Shown: piece after piece, positions 16,536 through 25,223 of the stretch
Numbering within the stretch: position 1 is the first letter of the stretch
How the letters are laid out: each line of letters opens with the position of its first letter
Assembly: GCA_937873275.1 (NCBI GenBank)
Contig: CALMRC010000072.1
Coordinates: 1 to 36,213 of the forward strand
Origin: an uncultured Spirochaetota bacterium
GTDB lineage: Bacteria > Spirochaetota > Spirochaetia > Treponematales > UBA12059
Length of the DNA stretch: 36,213 nucleotides
Direction of reading: 5' to 3'
Made by a program: the position numbers and the translations under genes
The notes under the pieces: model-generated
Database searches by the model: none
Told to the model about the DNA's origin: nothing
Seen by the model: only the letters and a program-made list of their open reading frames with translations

Positions 16536-18359
16536 ATGATGAGAAAATGCGGAAAAGCCGTCCCGACTGTCGTCATCGTTTGGCTGCTCTTGTCTACCAC
16601 CGGTTGCGTTTCCCTGGGCGTTCCCGAAGGGTACGTACCGGACGAGAAGGTCGTCTTCCTAAAGGAAAGAAACGAATACGGCCCGATACGGTACGACCCC
16701 ATAACCGTCGATCCGTACACGTTCGAACCGTACGCAGGCGATATCAGGACGGACAAACCTTCGTTTCTCAGGATAACCGATTTCAAGAACCTGCTGAAAC
16801 CGGATTTCAAGGCCGACAGCGTCCTGTACCGCGAAGTCGAGACCTATCTGTATTCAGTCTTGAAATCTCCCGCCTTCACGGAACTGCGGGCGAAACTGGA
16901 TGCCGCCGAAATCGTCGCGCCTGCGCCCTTTCCGGCAGCCTGCGGCGAGATGACGAAGGAATACAGCAACGCGAAACAGTACGTATACCCGGATGCGGAC
17001 GGCGCTTTCATCACCGTCCTGGCCAACGGCGACTATACGATCGATTTTCCGGATAAGAGCACCTTCTCGTACTTCCGGAGCGGGTCGTACCAGCGCAAGG
17101 ACGGCTCGGGAAATATCCTGTTCTCGTACAACGCCTCGGACCAGTCGGTCGTGGTCAAGGTAGGGGACGATCTGTTTTCGATGAGAGGAAGCTCGAAGCG
17201 GGTCGCGGCGTTTCAAGGGGTTCTCGAGTACGCGAGTACGCCGGACCCCCAGTATCAATTCACCCCCTCAGGTTCGTCCTTGAAGCATACGCTGTTTATC
17301 TCGAAGGACGGGGCGGCGAAAGAATACAGCGTCGTCGGTGCCTCGAATATCCGGTTTGACTTCCTTGCGGACAAGAAGGTCGTCCTCGTCACATCGGGCG
17401 ACCAAGCCGTGTCCATCAATCCGGAATATGAAAAACAGCAGACCGCATTTGACACGAAGGCGCACAAGGCGACGGATGTTCTTTCGGTATATCTGCCGGA
17501 AGGGGTGCGGTTCGCGAATCTGAAGGGCTCCGGTCTCCCGTACTCCGAGATATCCCCCGCCTGGCCCGAGGGGTACAAGACAAAAATCCTGGGGCCGTTC
17601 TCCGTGCTCTATACGGAGAAGGATTCCGGGCTGCTGTCCAGGCTGAACACCTCGCGATTGGCGGAAATCGAGGCGACGGTTCGGAAGCTTTCCGGTTTCG
17701 ATGTCGTGCGACGCCGTACGCTGATATTCCCTCCGGATCTCGAATCCTATAGCAGACTCAGCGCGTCGAGGCCCGGGACGACTCTGCATTGGTACCCATC
17801 CGGGTTCCAGACGAAGGACTATATCGTCATGTGGCCCCTGTCGATTCCGAGGTACGACCTGCCGGAGGGACAGGATTTCTTTTTCGGGCAGGAGTTATAC
17901 GAGATATTGGCGCACGAGTATCTTCACCTGGCGGTCGGGGAGAACTCGGGTCTTTTGTGTCCCCTGCCAGTGTGGCTGAACGAGGGATTCGCGGTTTATA
18001 TCGAATCACGGATTTCTCCGGAAACCGGGGCATACTGGGACCTGACCTATTTTGTCGCGAACAAGAAACGGCAACTCCTGTCCTGGGATGACGCGGCCCT
18101 ACATGCGACGGGCGACTTCGAGATCTCCCGGGCAAGGACCCAGTACGCCCAATCCTATGCCATCGTGAAATTCTTGATCGAAAAATTCGGGACACCCAAG
18201 GTGGCGGAGTACGTGAAGTCGTTCCGGGTGCCGCTCGAGAATCTGGCCGGGACGGATCTGAAGACCGCCTATAGGAAGAACTTCAAGATGGTCTTCGGGG
18301 TGGATTTCGAAAACGCTCTCGCGATGATGGACGAGGCGAACAAGACAGTAAAGTTCTGA
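16536..18359 (+). CDS. Putative lipoprotein zinc protease (gluzincin, peptidase MA-like)
   Basis: This protein of 607 residues begins with a lipoprotein signal (hydrophobic core about 9-20, then STTGC; a relaxed lipobox as in spirochaetes). The C-terminal third carries HEYLH (460-464) and, after exactly 18 residues, Glu483 in WLNEGFA, the HExxH-18-E zinc site of gluzincins; this resembles the peptidase MA family. The N-terminal 430 residues are beta-rich and unrecognised. Its composition differs from its neighbours (33/60 G+C at 17281-17340) and it uses AT-ending codons freely, which suggests transfer. The second ATG, at 16539, fits the GGAG (16528-16531) better than the first. It has its own promoter and no operon partner. 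Confidence 0.82.
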   Translation: MMRKCGKAVPTVVIVWLLLSTTGCVSLGVPEGYVPDEKVVFLKERNEYGPIRYDPITVDPYTFEPYAGDIRTDKPSFLRITDFKNLLKPDFKADSVLYREVETYLYSVLKSPAFTELRAKLDAAEIVAPAPFPAACGEMTKEYSNAKQYVYPDADGAFITVLANGDYTIDFPDKSTFSYFRSGSYQRKDGSGNILFSYNASDQSVVVKVGDDLFSMRGSSKRVAAFQGVLEYASTPDPQYQFTPSGSSLKHTLFISKDGAAKEYSVVGASNIRFDFLADKKVVLVTSGDQAVSINPEYEKQQTAFDTKAHKATDVLSVYLPEGVRFANLKGSGLPYSEISPAWPEGYKTKILGPFSVLYTEKDSGLLSRLNTSRLAEIEATVRKLSGFDVVRRRTLIFPPDLESYSRLSASRPGTTLHWYPSGFQTKDYIVMWPLSIPRYDLPEGQDFFFGQELYEILAHEYLHLAVGENSGLLCPLPVWLNEGFAVYIESRISPETGAYWDLTYFVANKKRQLLSWDDAALHATGDFEISRARTQYAQSYAIVKFLIEKFGTPKVAEYVKSFRVPLENLAGTDLKTAYRKNFKMVFGVDFENALAMMDEANKTVKF

Positions 18360-18420
18360 GGGATCTCGGCTCAATGTCGCGCCGGAACCGCGAGCCAAAT
18401 CGGTCTCCCTCAGAATGCAA

Positions 18421-18444
18421 CGGCCGCCCCTTTCGGGGCGGCCG
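18421..18444. terminator. Strong GC hairpin after the protease gene
   Basis: A perfect 10-bp stem (18421-18430 with 18435-18444) with loop TTTC. No T-run follows on either strand, so intrinsic termination is likely only by analogy. It sits between convergent genes. Confidence 0.6.
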
Positions 18445-18478
18445 CTGATTTGTCAGGACGTTCGGCTTAGAACGGGCG

Positions 18479-18504
18479 CGCCGATCCGCCTACGCGGATC
18501 GGCG
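18479..18504. terminator. Second GC hairpin between convergent genes
   Basis: An 11-bp stem (18479-18489 with 18494-18504) with loop CTAC. It may help stop transcription from either side. No T-run is seen. Confidence 0.5.
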
Positions 18505-18543
18505 GCGCGGAGCTCAGGCTTGCGCCCTCGCTCCGCGATCCTC

Positions 18544-18592
18544 AGTACATCGCCTCGCGCCCCTTTTTAGAAGGGGCGTTCGGCGATGTACT
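18544..18592. repeat. Nested inverted repeat across the nifJ stop codon
   Basis: Outer arms of 11 bp (18544-18554 with 18582-18592) enclose an inner perfect stem of 8 bp (18558-18565 with 18571-18578) with loop TTTAG, separated by 3-base internal loops. The right half encodes the last codons of nifJ and the TAA lies in the inner loop region. Probable 3'-end structure protecting or terminating the mRNA. Confidence 0.75.
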
Positions 18593-21500
18593 TGTATTCC
18601 TTCCACCGGCGCTCGACCAGGGCCTTCTCCTTGGCGGTCAGGAGGTCCGCCCGGTCCTTGTCGGCGTCCCGGAGGGTCTTGAACCGCACTTCGTTGGCCA
18701 TGAAGAGCTCGATCTTGGAGGTGTCCGGCTCCTTGGAGTCCAGCTGGAAGGGGTTCTTGCCCTCGGCGACCAGGCGCGGATCGTAGCGGTAAAGCGGCCA
18801 GATCCCCGCCTCGACGGAGAGCTTCTGCTGGTTCATGCCCTTCATCATGTCGATCCCGTGCATGGCGCAGTGGGAGTAGGCGATGATGATGGACGGACCG
18901 TCGTAGCTCTCCGCCTCCCGGAAGGCCTTGATGGCCTGGGACATGTTGGCGCCCATGGCGATGCTGGCCACGTAGACGTAGCCGTAGCTCATGGCGATCA
19001 TGCCGAGGTCCTTCTTGCCGATGTCCTTGCCCGCGGCCGCGAACTTGGCCACCGCGCCGAAGGGCGTGGCCTTGGACATCTGGCCGCCGGTGTTGGAGTA
19101 GACCTCGGTGTCCATGACCAGGAGGTTGACGTTCCGGCCGGAGGCGATGACGTGGTCCAGGCCGCCGAAGCCGATGTCGTAGGCCCATCCGTCGCCGCCG
19201 AAGATCCAGACGGAGCGGCGGATCAGGTGGTCCGCCACCGCGGAGAGATCCGCGGCCCAGGCTTCCTTGACCTTGGCCAGCTCGGCCTTGAGCTTGGCCA
19301 CGTCCGCCCGCTGGGCCTCGATGTCCGTGTCGTCCTTCTGCGGGTTGAACAGGAGCTTGTTGGCCAGGCCGGGCTGGACGCCCTTGCCCTTGTACTCCGT
19401 GAGGAGCTCCCGGGCGTAGGTGTTGAGCTTGTCCGCGTTCAGGCGCATGCCGTACCCGAACTCCGCGGCGTCCTCGAAGAGGGAGTTGGACCAGGCGGGT
19501 CCGCGTCCGTCGTCCCGGGTCGCGTAGGGGGTGGTGGGCAGGTTGCCGCCGTAGATGGAGGAACAGCCGGTGGCGTTGGCGATGACTGAACGGTCGCCGA
19601 AGAGCTGGGTCATCAGCTTGATGTACGGGGTCTCCCCGCAGCCCGCGCAGGCGCCGGAGAACTCGAACAGGGGCTGGCGCATGGCGATGCCCTTGGGCGT
19701 GGACAGGTTGAGGAGCTTGACGTCGGTGTTCGGGATCTTGAGGAAGTAATCCCAGTTGGCGGCCTCGGCCTCCCGCAGGGGCAGCTGGGGCTCCAGGTTG
19801 ATCGCCTTGCGGCCGGGATTGGCCTTGTCCAGGACGGGGCAGATATTCACGCAGGCGCCGCAGCCGGTGCAGTCCTCCGGGGCGACCTGGAGGGTGGCCT
19901 TGAGACCCGCGAATTCCTTGCCCTTGGCGTCCACGGCCTTGAAGGTGGCCGGGGCCTTGACGGCGTACTTGGGCTCGAAGGCCTTGAGGCGGATGACCGC
20001 GTGGGGGCAGACCATGGTGCAGTTGCCGCACTGGATGCAGAGGTCCTCGTTCCACACCGGGATCTTTTCCGCGATGTTCCGCTTCTCGAATTTGGTCGTT
20101 CCCGTGGGGAAGGTCCCGTCCGCGGGCATCTGGCTCACCTTGAGGGAGGCGCCCCGGCCGGCGATGATCTCGCCCAGGACTTCCTTGACGAACTTCGGCG
20201 CGCTCGCGGGTACCGGCGGGGTCATCTTGAGCTTGCCGGAGGTCTTGGCGGGATACTTGACCTCCCGGACTTCCTGGAGGGCCAGGTCGATGGCTTCCAG
20301 GTTCTTCTTGACCACGTCCGCGCCCTTCCGGGCGTAGGTCTTCTCGGTGTACTTCTTGACCAGCTTGATGGCCTCGGCGGTGGGGAGGACGCCGGAGATC
20401 TTGAAGAAGGCGGTCTGCATGACCGTGTTGACCCGGTTGCCCATGCCCGCCCGCTCCGCGATGTCCATGCCGTCGATCACGTAGAACTTGAGCTTCTTCT
20501 CGATGATGGTCTTCTGGACTTCCACGGGGATGTGGTCCCAGACCTTGTCCGCCGCGAAGGGGGAGTTGAGGAGGAATACCCCGCCCGGCTTGGCGTAGGC
20601 CAGGACGTCCAGCTTCTCGATGTAGCTGAACTTGTGGAGGGCCACGAAGTCGGCCTTGGAGATGAGGTAGGGCCGGCGGATGGGCTTGGGCCCGAAGCGG
20701 AGGTGGCTGACCGTGGAGGTTCCGGCCTTCTTCGAGTCGTACACGAAGTAGCCCTGGGCGAAGTAGTCCGTCTCGTCCCCGATGATCTTGATGGAGTTCT
20801 TGTTGGCGCCCACGGTGCCGTCGGACCCGAGTCCGATGAACACGCACTCCACGGTGCCCTGGGCGTCCAGGGTGAAGGAGCCGTCCACTTCGAGGGAGGT
20901 CCCGGAGACGTCGTCCGTGATGCCCACGGTGAAGTGGTTCTTGGGCTCCGCCTTCTTGAGCTCGTCGAAGATCGACTTGACCATGGCGGGGGTGAACTCC
21001 GCGGAGCCGAGGCCGTAGCGGCCCCCGACTACCTTGGGATACTTCTTGAAGGGCGCCGTGCCCGCCGCCTGGGCTTCCCCGATGGCGGTGCGGACGTCCT
21101 CGTAGAGGGGCTCCCCGATGGATCCGGGCTCCTTGGTCCGGTCCAGGACGGCGATGGCCTGGACGGAGGCCGGGAGGGCCTGGATGAAGTGCTCGACGCT
21201 GAAGGGGCGGAAGAGCCGGACCTTGAGGAGGCCGACCTTCTGGCCCTTCTTGACGAGGTATTCCACGGTCTCCTCGATGGGCTCCACGCCGGATCCCAGG
21301 GCGATGATGACCTGCTTGGCGTCCGGGGCGCCCACGTAGTCGAAGAGCTTGTAGGGCCGGCCGGTGATCTTCCCGAGCTTGTCCATGTACTTCTGGACCA
21401 GGTTCGGCACGGCGGCGTAGAGCTTGTTAAGGGTCTCCCGGCTGGTGAAGTAGACGTCCGGGTTCTGGCTGGTGCCCCGGATGGCGGGCTTCTCGGGATT

Positions 21501-22130
21501 GAGGCCCCGGGCGCGATGGGCGCGGACGAACTTGGAGTCGACCATCTTGCGCATCACGTCCTGGGAGAGCTCCTCGACCTTCTGGACCTCGTGGGAGGTG
21601 CGGAAGCCGTCGAAGAAGTGGAGGAAGGGAACCCGGGCTTCCAGGGTGGCCGCGTGGGCCACCAGGGCCAGGTCCATGACCTCCTGGACGTTGGCGGAGG
21701 ACAACATGGCCCAGCCGGTCTGGCGGGCCGCCATGACGTCCTGGTGGTCCCCGAAGATGGACAGGGCGTGGGCCGCCACGGCCCGGGCGGCGATATGGAA
21801 GACCGCGGGGGTGGCTTCCCCGGCGATCTTGAACATGTTCGGGATCATCAGGAGCAGGCCCTGGCTGGCGGTGAAGGTGGTGGTCAGGGCTCCGGTGGTC
21901 AGGGAACCGTGGACGGCTCCCGCGGCTCCGGCCTCGGACTGGAGCTCCACGACCTGGGGCACGGTTCCGTAGATGTTCTTCCGGCCCTGGGCGGAGAATT
22001 CGTCCGCGAGCTCTCCCATGTTGGAGGAGGGGGTGATCGGGTAGATCGCCACCACCTCGGAACACGCGTGGGCCACGTGGGCGGCGGCGGTGTTGCCGTC
22101 GATCATGACCAGATTCTTCTTGGTGGGCAT
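18567..22130 (-). CDS. nifJ: Pyruvate:ferredoxin (flavodoxin) oxidoreductase
   Basis: This single-chain 1187-residue enzyme oxidises pyruvate and CoA to acetyl-CoA and CO2, passing electrons to ferredoxin or flavodoxin. It shows the N-terminal YPITPSS motif (30-36), two ferredoxin-type 4Fe-4S motifs (Cys698/701/704/708 and Cys754/757/760/764), the CAGCGE cysteines (828, 831) of the proximal cluster and the TPP-binding GDGWAYDIGFGG stretch followed by NTGGQMS. Length is typical. ATG at 22130 follows AAGGAT. The promoter at 22183-22211 gives a 46-nt leader. It is divergent from the chemoreceptor-nfnAB operon, which handles the same ferredoxin pool. Codon bias is strong, consistent with high expression. 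Confidence 0.97.
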   Translation of the reverse strand: MPTKKNLVMIDGNTAAAHVAHACSEVVAIYPITPSSNMGELADEFSAQGRKNIYGTVPQVVELQSEAGAAGAVHGSLTTGALTTTFTASQGLLLMIPNMFKIAGEATPAVFHIAARAVAAHALSIFGDHQDVMAARQTGWAMLSSANVQEVMDLALVAHAATLEARVPFLHFFDGFRTSHEVQKVEELSQDVMRKMVDSKFVRAHRARGLNPEKPAIRGTSQNPDVYFTSRETLNKLYAAVPNLVQKYMDKLGKITGRPYKLFDYVGAPDAKQVIIALGSGVEPIEETVEYLVKKGQKVGLLKVRLFRPFSVEHFIQALPASVQAIAVLDRTKEPGSIGEPLYEDVRTAIGEAQAAGTAPFKKYPKVVGGRYGLGSAEFTPAMVKSIFDELKKAEPKNHFTVGITDDVSGTSLEVDGSFTLDAQGTVECVFIGLGSDGTVGANKNSIKIIGDETDYFAQGYFVYDSKKAGTSTVSHLRFGPKPIRRPYLISKADFVALHKFSYIEKLDVLAYAKPGGVFLLNSPFAADKVWDHIPVEVQKTIIEKKLKFYVIDGMDIAERAGMGNRVNTVMQTAFFKISGVLPTAEAIKLVKKYTEKTYARKGADVVKKNLEAIDLALQEVREVKYPAKTSGKLKMTPPVPASAPKFVKEVLGEIIAGRGASLKVSQMPADGTFPTGTTKFEKRNIAEKIPVWNEDLCIQCGNCTMVCPHAVIRLKAFEPKYAVKAPATFKAVDAKGKEFAGLKATLQVAPEDCTGCGACVNICPVLDKANPGRKAINLEPQLPLREAEAANWDYFLKIPNTDVKLLNLSTPKGIAMRQPLFEFSGACAGCGETPYIKLMTQLFGDRSVIANATGCSSIYGGNLPTTPYATRDDGRGPAWSNSLFEDAAEFGYGMRLNADKLNTYARELLTEYKGKGVQPGLANKLLFNPQKDDTDIEAQRADVAKLKAELAKVKEAWAADLSAVADHLIRRSVWIFGGDGWAYDIGFGGLDHVIASGRNVNLLVMDTEVYSNTGGQMSKATPFGAVAKFAAAGKDIGKKDLGMIAMSYGYVYVASIAMGANMSQAIKAFREAESYDGPSIIIAYSHCAMHGIDMMKGMNQQKLSVEAGIWPLYRYDPRLVAEGKNPFQLDSKEPDTSKIELFMANEVRFKTLRDADKDRADLLTAKEKALVERRWKEYKYIAERPF

Positions 22131-22182
22131 GTTGGATCCTTAGGGTAGGGGTGTGGGGCCCGGCAACCGCCGGACGGCCCTT

Positions 22183-22211
22183 ATAGTATGCCCTTTCGGG
22201 ATTTATATCAA
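22183..22211 (-). promoter_or_regulatory. Sigma70 promoter of nifJ
   Basis: TTGATA (22206-22211), a 17-bp spacer and TACTAT (22183-22188) on the minus strand. Its -35 lies 20 bp from the -35 of the divergent promoter, so one regulator could act on both. Confidence 0.78.
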
Positions 22212-22231
22212 GCTCCGATCTCGCATTCCGC

Positions 22232-22260
22232 TTGCGAAAAGATAAATCCGTATCTATAAT
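22232..22260 (+). promoter_or_regulatory. Sigma70 promoter of the chemoreceptor-nfnAB operon
   Basis: TTGCGA (22232-22237), a 17-bp spacer and a perfect TATAAT (22255-22260). The predicted start near 22267 leaves a leader of about 160 nt. Confidence 0.78.
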
Positions 22261-22344
22261 TTTTTTAGTTATGGCGGATCCATCCCGATCCGGCCTCCGG
22301 GAGCCTTCCGGGCGCGCCCCCCGGGGCCGTCGCGGGCCCTTTGC

Positions 22345-22396
22345 ATCGCCGTCCATCGGCGATAGTATGGGGGTGCCTCCGCCGCTCGGCCGGAGG
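22345..22396 (+). other. Two stem-loops in the long leader of the chemoreceptor gene
   Basis: A 7-bp stem (22345-22351 with 22357-22363) and a 6-bp stem CCTCCG/CGGAGG (22376-22381 with 22391-22396) lie in the roughly 160-nt leader. They do not match a riboswitch class I know and may be incidental in GC-rich DNA. Confidence 0.35.
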
Positions 22397-22428
22397 ACGT
22401 TCCGCATGGATGTATCCGGAGGGGTTCC

Positions 22429-24342
22429 ATGAACAGACTGAGGCTCAAGGCCATCGTCCGCATGGTTTCCATAAGCCTGGGGGCGGCCCTTCTCATGAGG
22501 ACCTTCCTGGCCCTCTTCCTGGCCCGGGATCCGGCCTCGATCCTGGACGGTCTGGGATCCTTCGCGGCCGTCGTCGGGATCCTCCTGGCGGCCTCGGCCC
22601 TGTGGATCTACGCCCTCCTGGGGCCCCTGGTGAGGGCGGCCTCCAAGGCGGCCGGAGGGGAGGCCCTCTCCGCGGAGGAAAAGGAAGCCGCCGCGGCCGC
22701 GGGCTACCGCATCCCCGCGGCCATCACGATCGTCCTGATCCTGGCCTTCCTGGTCGGGCCCCTGGTTTCCATGACCCTGAACACCCTGTCCGGAAGCGCC
22801 CGGTACTCGGGGACGGAAACCGTCCTGATCGTCCTTTTGAACCTGTCCTTCGGGCTCATGGCCCGGACCCACATCACCGAGTCCATCGAGGGGGTCCTGT
22901 CCGAGGCGGTCGGGATCCTGGGCATCCACGAATTGCCTCCGGGGGCTCGCAAGCGGGGGCTCCGGAGCCGCCTGGTCCTGGCCGGGCTCTCGGGCACCTT
23001 CCTGGCCCTCTTCCTCCTGGCGGTGTCCGGCATGGGGTACATCCGGAGCCTGTCCCGGGGCTTCCAGAACCCGGACGCCTTCCTCCCGAGGTACGCCGGG
23101 GAGACGGGAATCGTCATCCTCCTGGTCCTGGGCTGGACGGTCTGGGTCATCGCGCGGCTGTCCCGGAACATCACCTCCGACATCGGCTCCGTGACGGGCC
23201 AGATCCGAACCATCGCGGAGGGCCGGGGCGACCTGAGCCGCAAGGCGAACATCCACCGGACCGACGAGATCGGCCTCTTGACCGAGTCCTTCAACCGCTT
23301 CCTGTCCAGCCTGGAGACCCTGATCGGCATGGCCCGGACCGCGGCGGCGGCGGTGCGAGGCTCCTCCGAATCCCTGACGGCCACCGCCGACGAGGCCACC
23401 CAGGCGGTCGGCCACCTGGAGGGGGCCCTGGAGAACATGCGGGCCGCCGTGGACCGGCAGAACGCGGAGATCGGGGACACCGAGGGCACCATCGCCCGCA
23501 TGATCGAGTCCATCGACGAGGTGGCCGCCCAGGTGAGCACCCAGGCGGGCTTCGTGGAGCAGAGTTCCGCGGCGGTGGCCGAGATGGCCGCCAATATCGG
23601 ATCCGTGTCCTCTGTGGCGGATCGGGCGGACGGGGTGGCCCGGAAGCTCAAGGAGGCCGCGGACGAGGGGGACGCCGCCCTGGCGGACTCCATGAAGGCC
23701 ATCCAGGAGATCGACGAGTCCGCCCGGGCGGTCCGGGACATCGTCCTGGTCCTGTCCAAGATCGCCGCCCAGACCAACCTGCTGGCGATGAACGCGGCCA
23801 TCGAGGCCGCCCACGCCGGGGAGGCGGGCAAGGGCTTCGCCGTGGTGGCCGCGGAGGTCCGGTCCCTGGCCGAGAACGCCGCCGCCAGCGCCAAGAACAT
23901 CGCGGGCCTCATGAAGGAGATGAACGGCAAGGTCGAGCGGGGATCCTCCCTGGCGGGCAAGGCCGGGGAGGCCTTCATGAGCATCCGGCAGGGGGTGGAG
24001 CAGACCACGGAGCTCGTGGTGTCCATCTCCTCCTCCATGGCGGAGCAGAAGTCCGGGGCCCAGGAGATCCTGGACAGCGTCAATTCCCTGATCGAGGCCA
24101 CCGCCGCGATCCGGGACCGGACGGCGGACCAGAAGGAGAAATCGAAAGGCATGGAGCAGGCCATGCTGCGCATCGTGGAGGCTTCGAACAACATATTCGA
24201 GGCGGTCCAGGAGGAGACGGGGAGCACCCAGTCCCTGTCCCGGGTGGTGCGCACGGTACGGGAAGAGGCGGAAAACAACCGCGGCCACGTGGGAGACCTG
24301 GACGCCGCGGTATCCAAATTCAAGGTCGGAGAGGAAAGATGA
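22429..24342 (+). CDS. Methyl-accepting chemotaxis protein with about six TM helices
   Basis: This 637-residue chemoreceptor differs from the usual two-helix type: hydrophobic segments near residues 12-30, 41-65, 100-122, 126-142, 183-205 and 223-243 leave no large periplasmic domain. A HAMP domain (about 245-300) and signalling coiled coil follow, with the tip AAQTNLLAMNAAIEAAHAG near 446-464. GGAGGGG precedes the ATG by four bases. Its TGA overlaps the nfnA ATG, so it is made together with a redox enzyme. A membrane-buried sensor fits energy or redox sensing, as inferred from context; no cofactor-binding motif was recognised. Confidence 0.93.
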   Translation: MNRLRLKAIVRMVSISLGAALLMRTFLALFLARDPASILDGLGSFAAVVGILLAASALWIYALLGPLVRAASKAAGGEALSAEEKEAAAAAGYRIPAAITIVLILAFLVGPLVSMTLNTLSGSARYSGTETVLIVLLNLSFGLMARTHITESIEGVLSEAVGILGIHELPPGARKRGLRSRLVLAGLSGTFLALFLLAVSGMGYIRSLSRGFQNPDAFLPRYAGETGIVILLVLGWTVWVIARLSRNITSDIGSVTGQIRTIAEGRGDLSRKANIHRTDEIGLLTESFNRFLSSLETLIGMARTAAAAVRGSSESLTATADEATQAVGHLEGALENMRAAVDRQNAEIGDTEGTIARMIESIDEVAAQVSTQAGFVEQSSAAVAEMAANIGSVSSVADRADGVARKLKEAADEGDAALADSMKAIQEIDESARAVRDIVLVLSKIAAQTNLLAMNAAIEAAHAGEAGKGFAVVAAEVRSLAENAAASAKNIAGLMKEMNGKVERGSSLAGKAGEAFMSIRQGVEQTTELVVSISSSMAEQKSGAQEILDSVNSLIEATAAIRDRTADQKEKSKGMEQAMLRIVEASNNIFEAVQEETGSTQSLSRVVRTVREEAENNRGHVGDLDAAVSKFKVGEER

Positions 24343-25223
24343 ACCGCATCATCGCAAAGCGCCTCCTGTCGGAGGACGTGTACCGCATCGAGGTGGAGGC
24401 GCCCAACATCGCGCGGGAACGGAAGGCCGGGCAGTTCGTCATCGTCCAGGCCGACACGGAGTGGGGGGAGCGCATTCCCCTGACCATCGCGGACGCGGAT
24501 CCCGGGAAGGGATCCATCGCCCTGGTGTTCCAGGCCGTCGGGGCCTCCACGCATAAGCTGGCCCTCAAGGAGCCCGGGGACGCCATCGCCGTCCTGGGGC
24601 CCCTGGGGAATCCCACCCATATCGAGAAATTCGGCCACGCGGTCTGCGTGGGGGGCGGGATCGGGGTGGCCCCCCTCCATCCCATCGTCCAGGCCCTCAA
24701 GGCCGCGGGCAACCGCCTGACCGTGATCATCGGCGCCCGCACCAAGAGCCTCCTCATCATGGAGGAGGAGATGCGGGCCCTGGCGGACGACCTGATCGTC
24801 GTGACCGACGACGGCTCGTACGGCCGCAAGGCCCTGGTCACGGAGCCCCTCAAGGAGATCTGCTCCCGGGATCCGAAACCGGATCTGGCGGTCGCCATCG
24901 GGCCGCCCATCATGATGAAGTTCTGCGCCGAGACCACCCGGCCCTTCGGCGTCCACACGGTCGTGTCCCTGAACACGATCATGATCGACGGGACGGGCAT
25001 GTGCGGGGGCTGCCGGGTATCCGTGGGGGGCGAGACGAAATTCGTCTGCGTGGACGGTCCGGAGTTCGACGGCCACCAGGTGGACTTCGACCAGATGATG
25101 CGCCGCCTCCGGGCCTACAAGTCCATCGAGGACGCCGCCCACGAGAAGTGCCATCTGGAGATCGCGGCTGCCGGGCTGGCCGCCAAGCAGGCCGTCGAGG
25201 CCGGGAAGGGAGGCGCCCGATGA
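24339..25223 (+). CDS. nfnA: NfnA-type FAD/2Fe-2S subunit (SudB-like ferredoxin-NADP+ reductase)
   Basis: This 294-residue flavoprotein is the small subunit of NADH-dependent reduced ferredoxin:NADP+ oxidoreductase, or of the related sulfide dehydrogenase. It has a FAD-binding RIPLTI motif (45-50), the nucleotide-binding GGGIGVAP (105-112) and the 2Fe-2S ligand cysteines Cys222, Cys225 and Cys237 (with Asp217 close by) in the DGTGMCGGC region. The start is the ATG at 24339 inside the ATGA overlap with the chemoreceptor, preceded by GGAGAGG. The next gene also overlaps by ATGA. Bifurcating Nfn activity versus SudAB activity cannot be separated from sequence alone. Confidence 0.92.
   Translation: MNRIIAKRLLSEDVYRIEVEAPNIARERKAGQFVIVQADTEWGERIPLTIADADPGKGSIALVFQAVGASTHKLALKEPGDAIAVLGPLGNPTHIEKFGHAVCVGGGIGVAPLHPIVQALKAAGNRLTVIIGARTKSLLIMEEEMRALADDLIVVTDDGSYGRKALVTEPLKEICSRDPKPDLAVAIGPPIMMKFCAETTRPFGVHTVVSLNTIMIDGTGMCGGCRVSVGGETKFVCVDGPEFDGHQVDFDQMMRRLRAYKSIEDAAHEKCHLEIAAAGLAAKQAVEAGKGGAR

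Noticed and set aside
20001-22148. Long open frame of 715 codons on the plus strand across nifJ
   Set aside because: It is antisense to clear PFOR motifs, low in complexity (Gly/Asp/Leu/Val) and is the usual shadow of GC-rich third codon positions.
21427-24288. 953-codon minus-strand frame across nifJ and the chemoreceptor
   Set aside because: It crosses two genuine genes and their promoters and has no recognisable domain.
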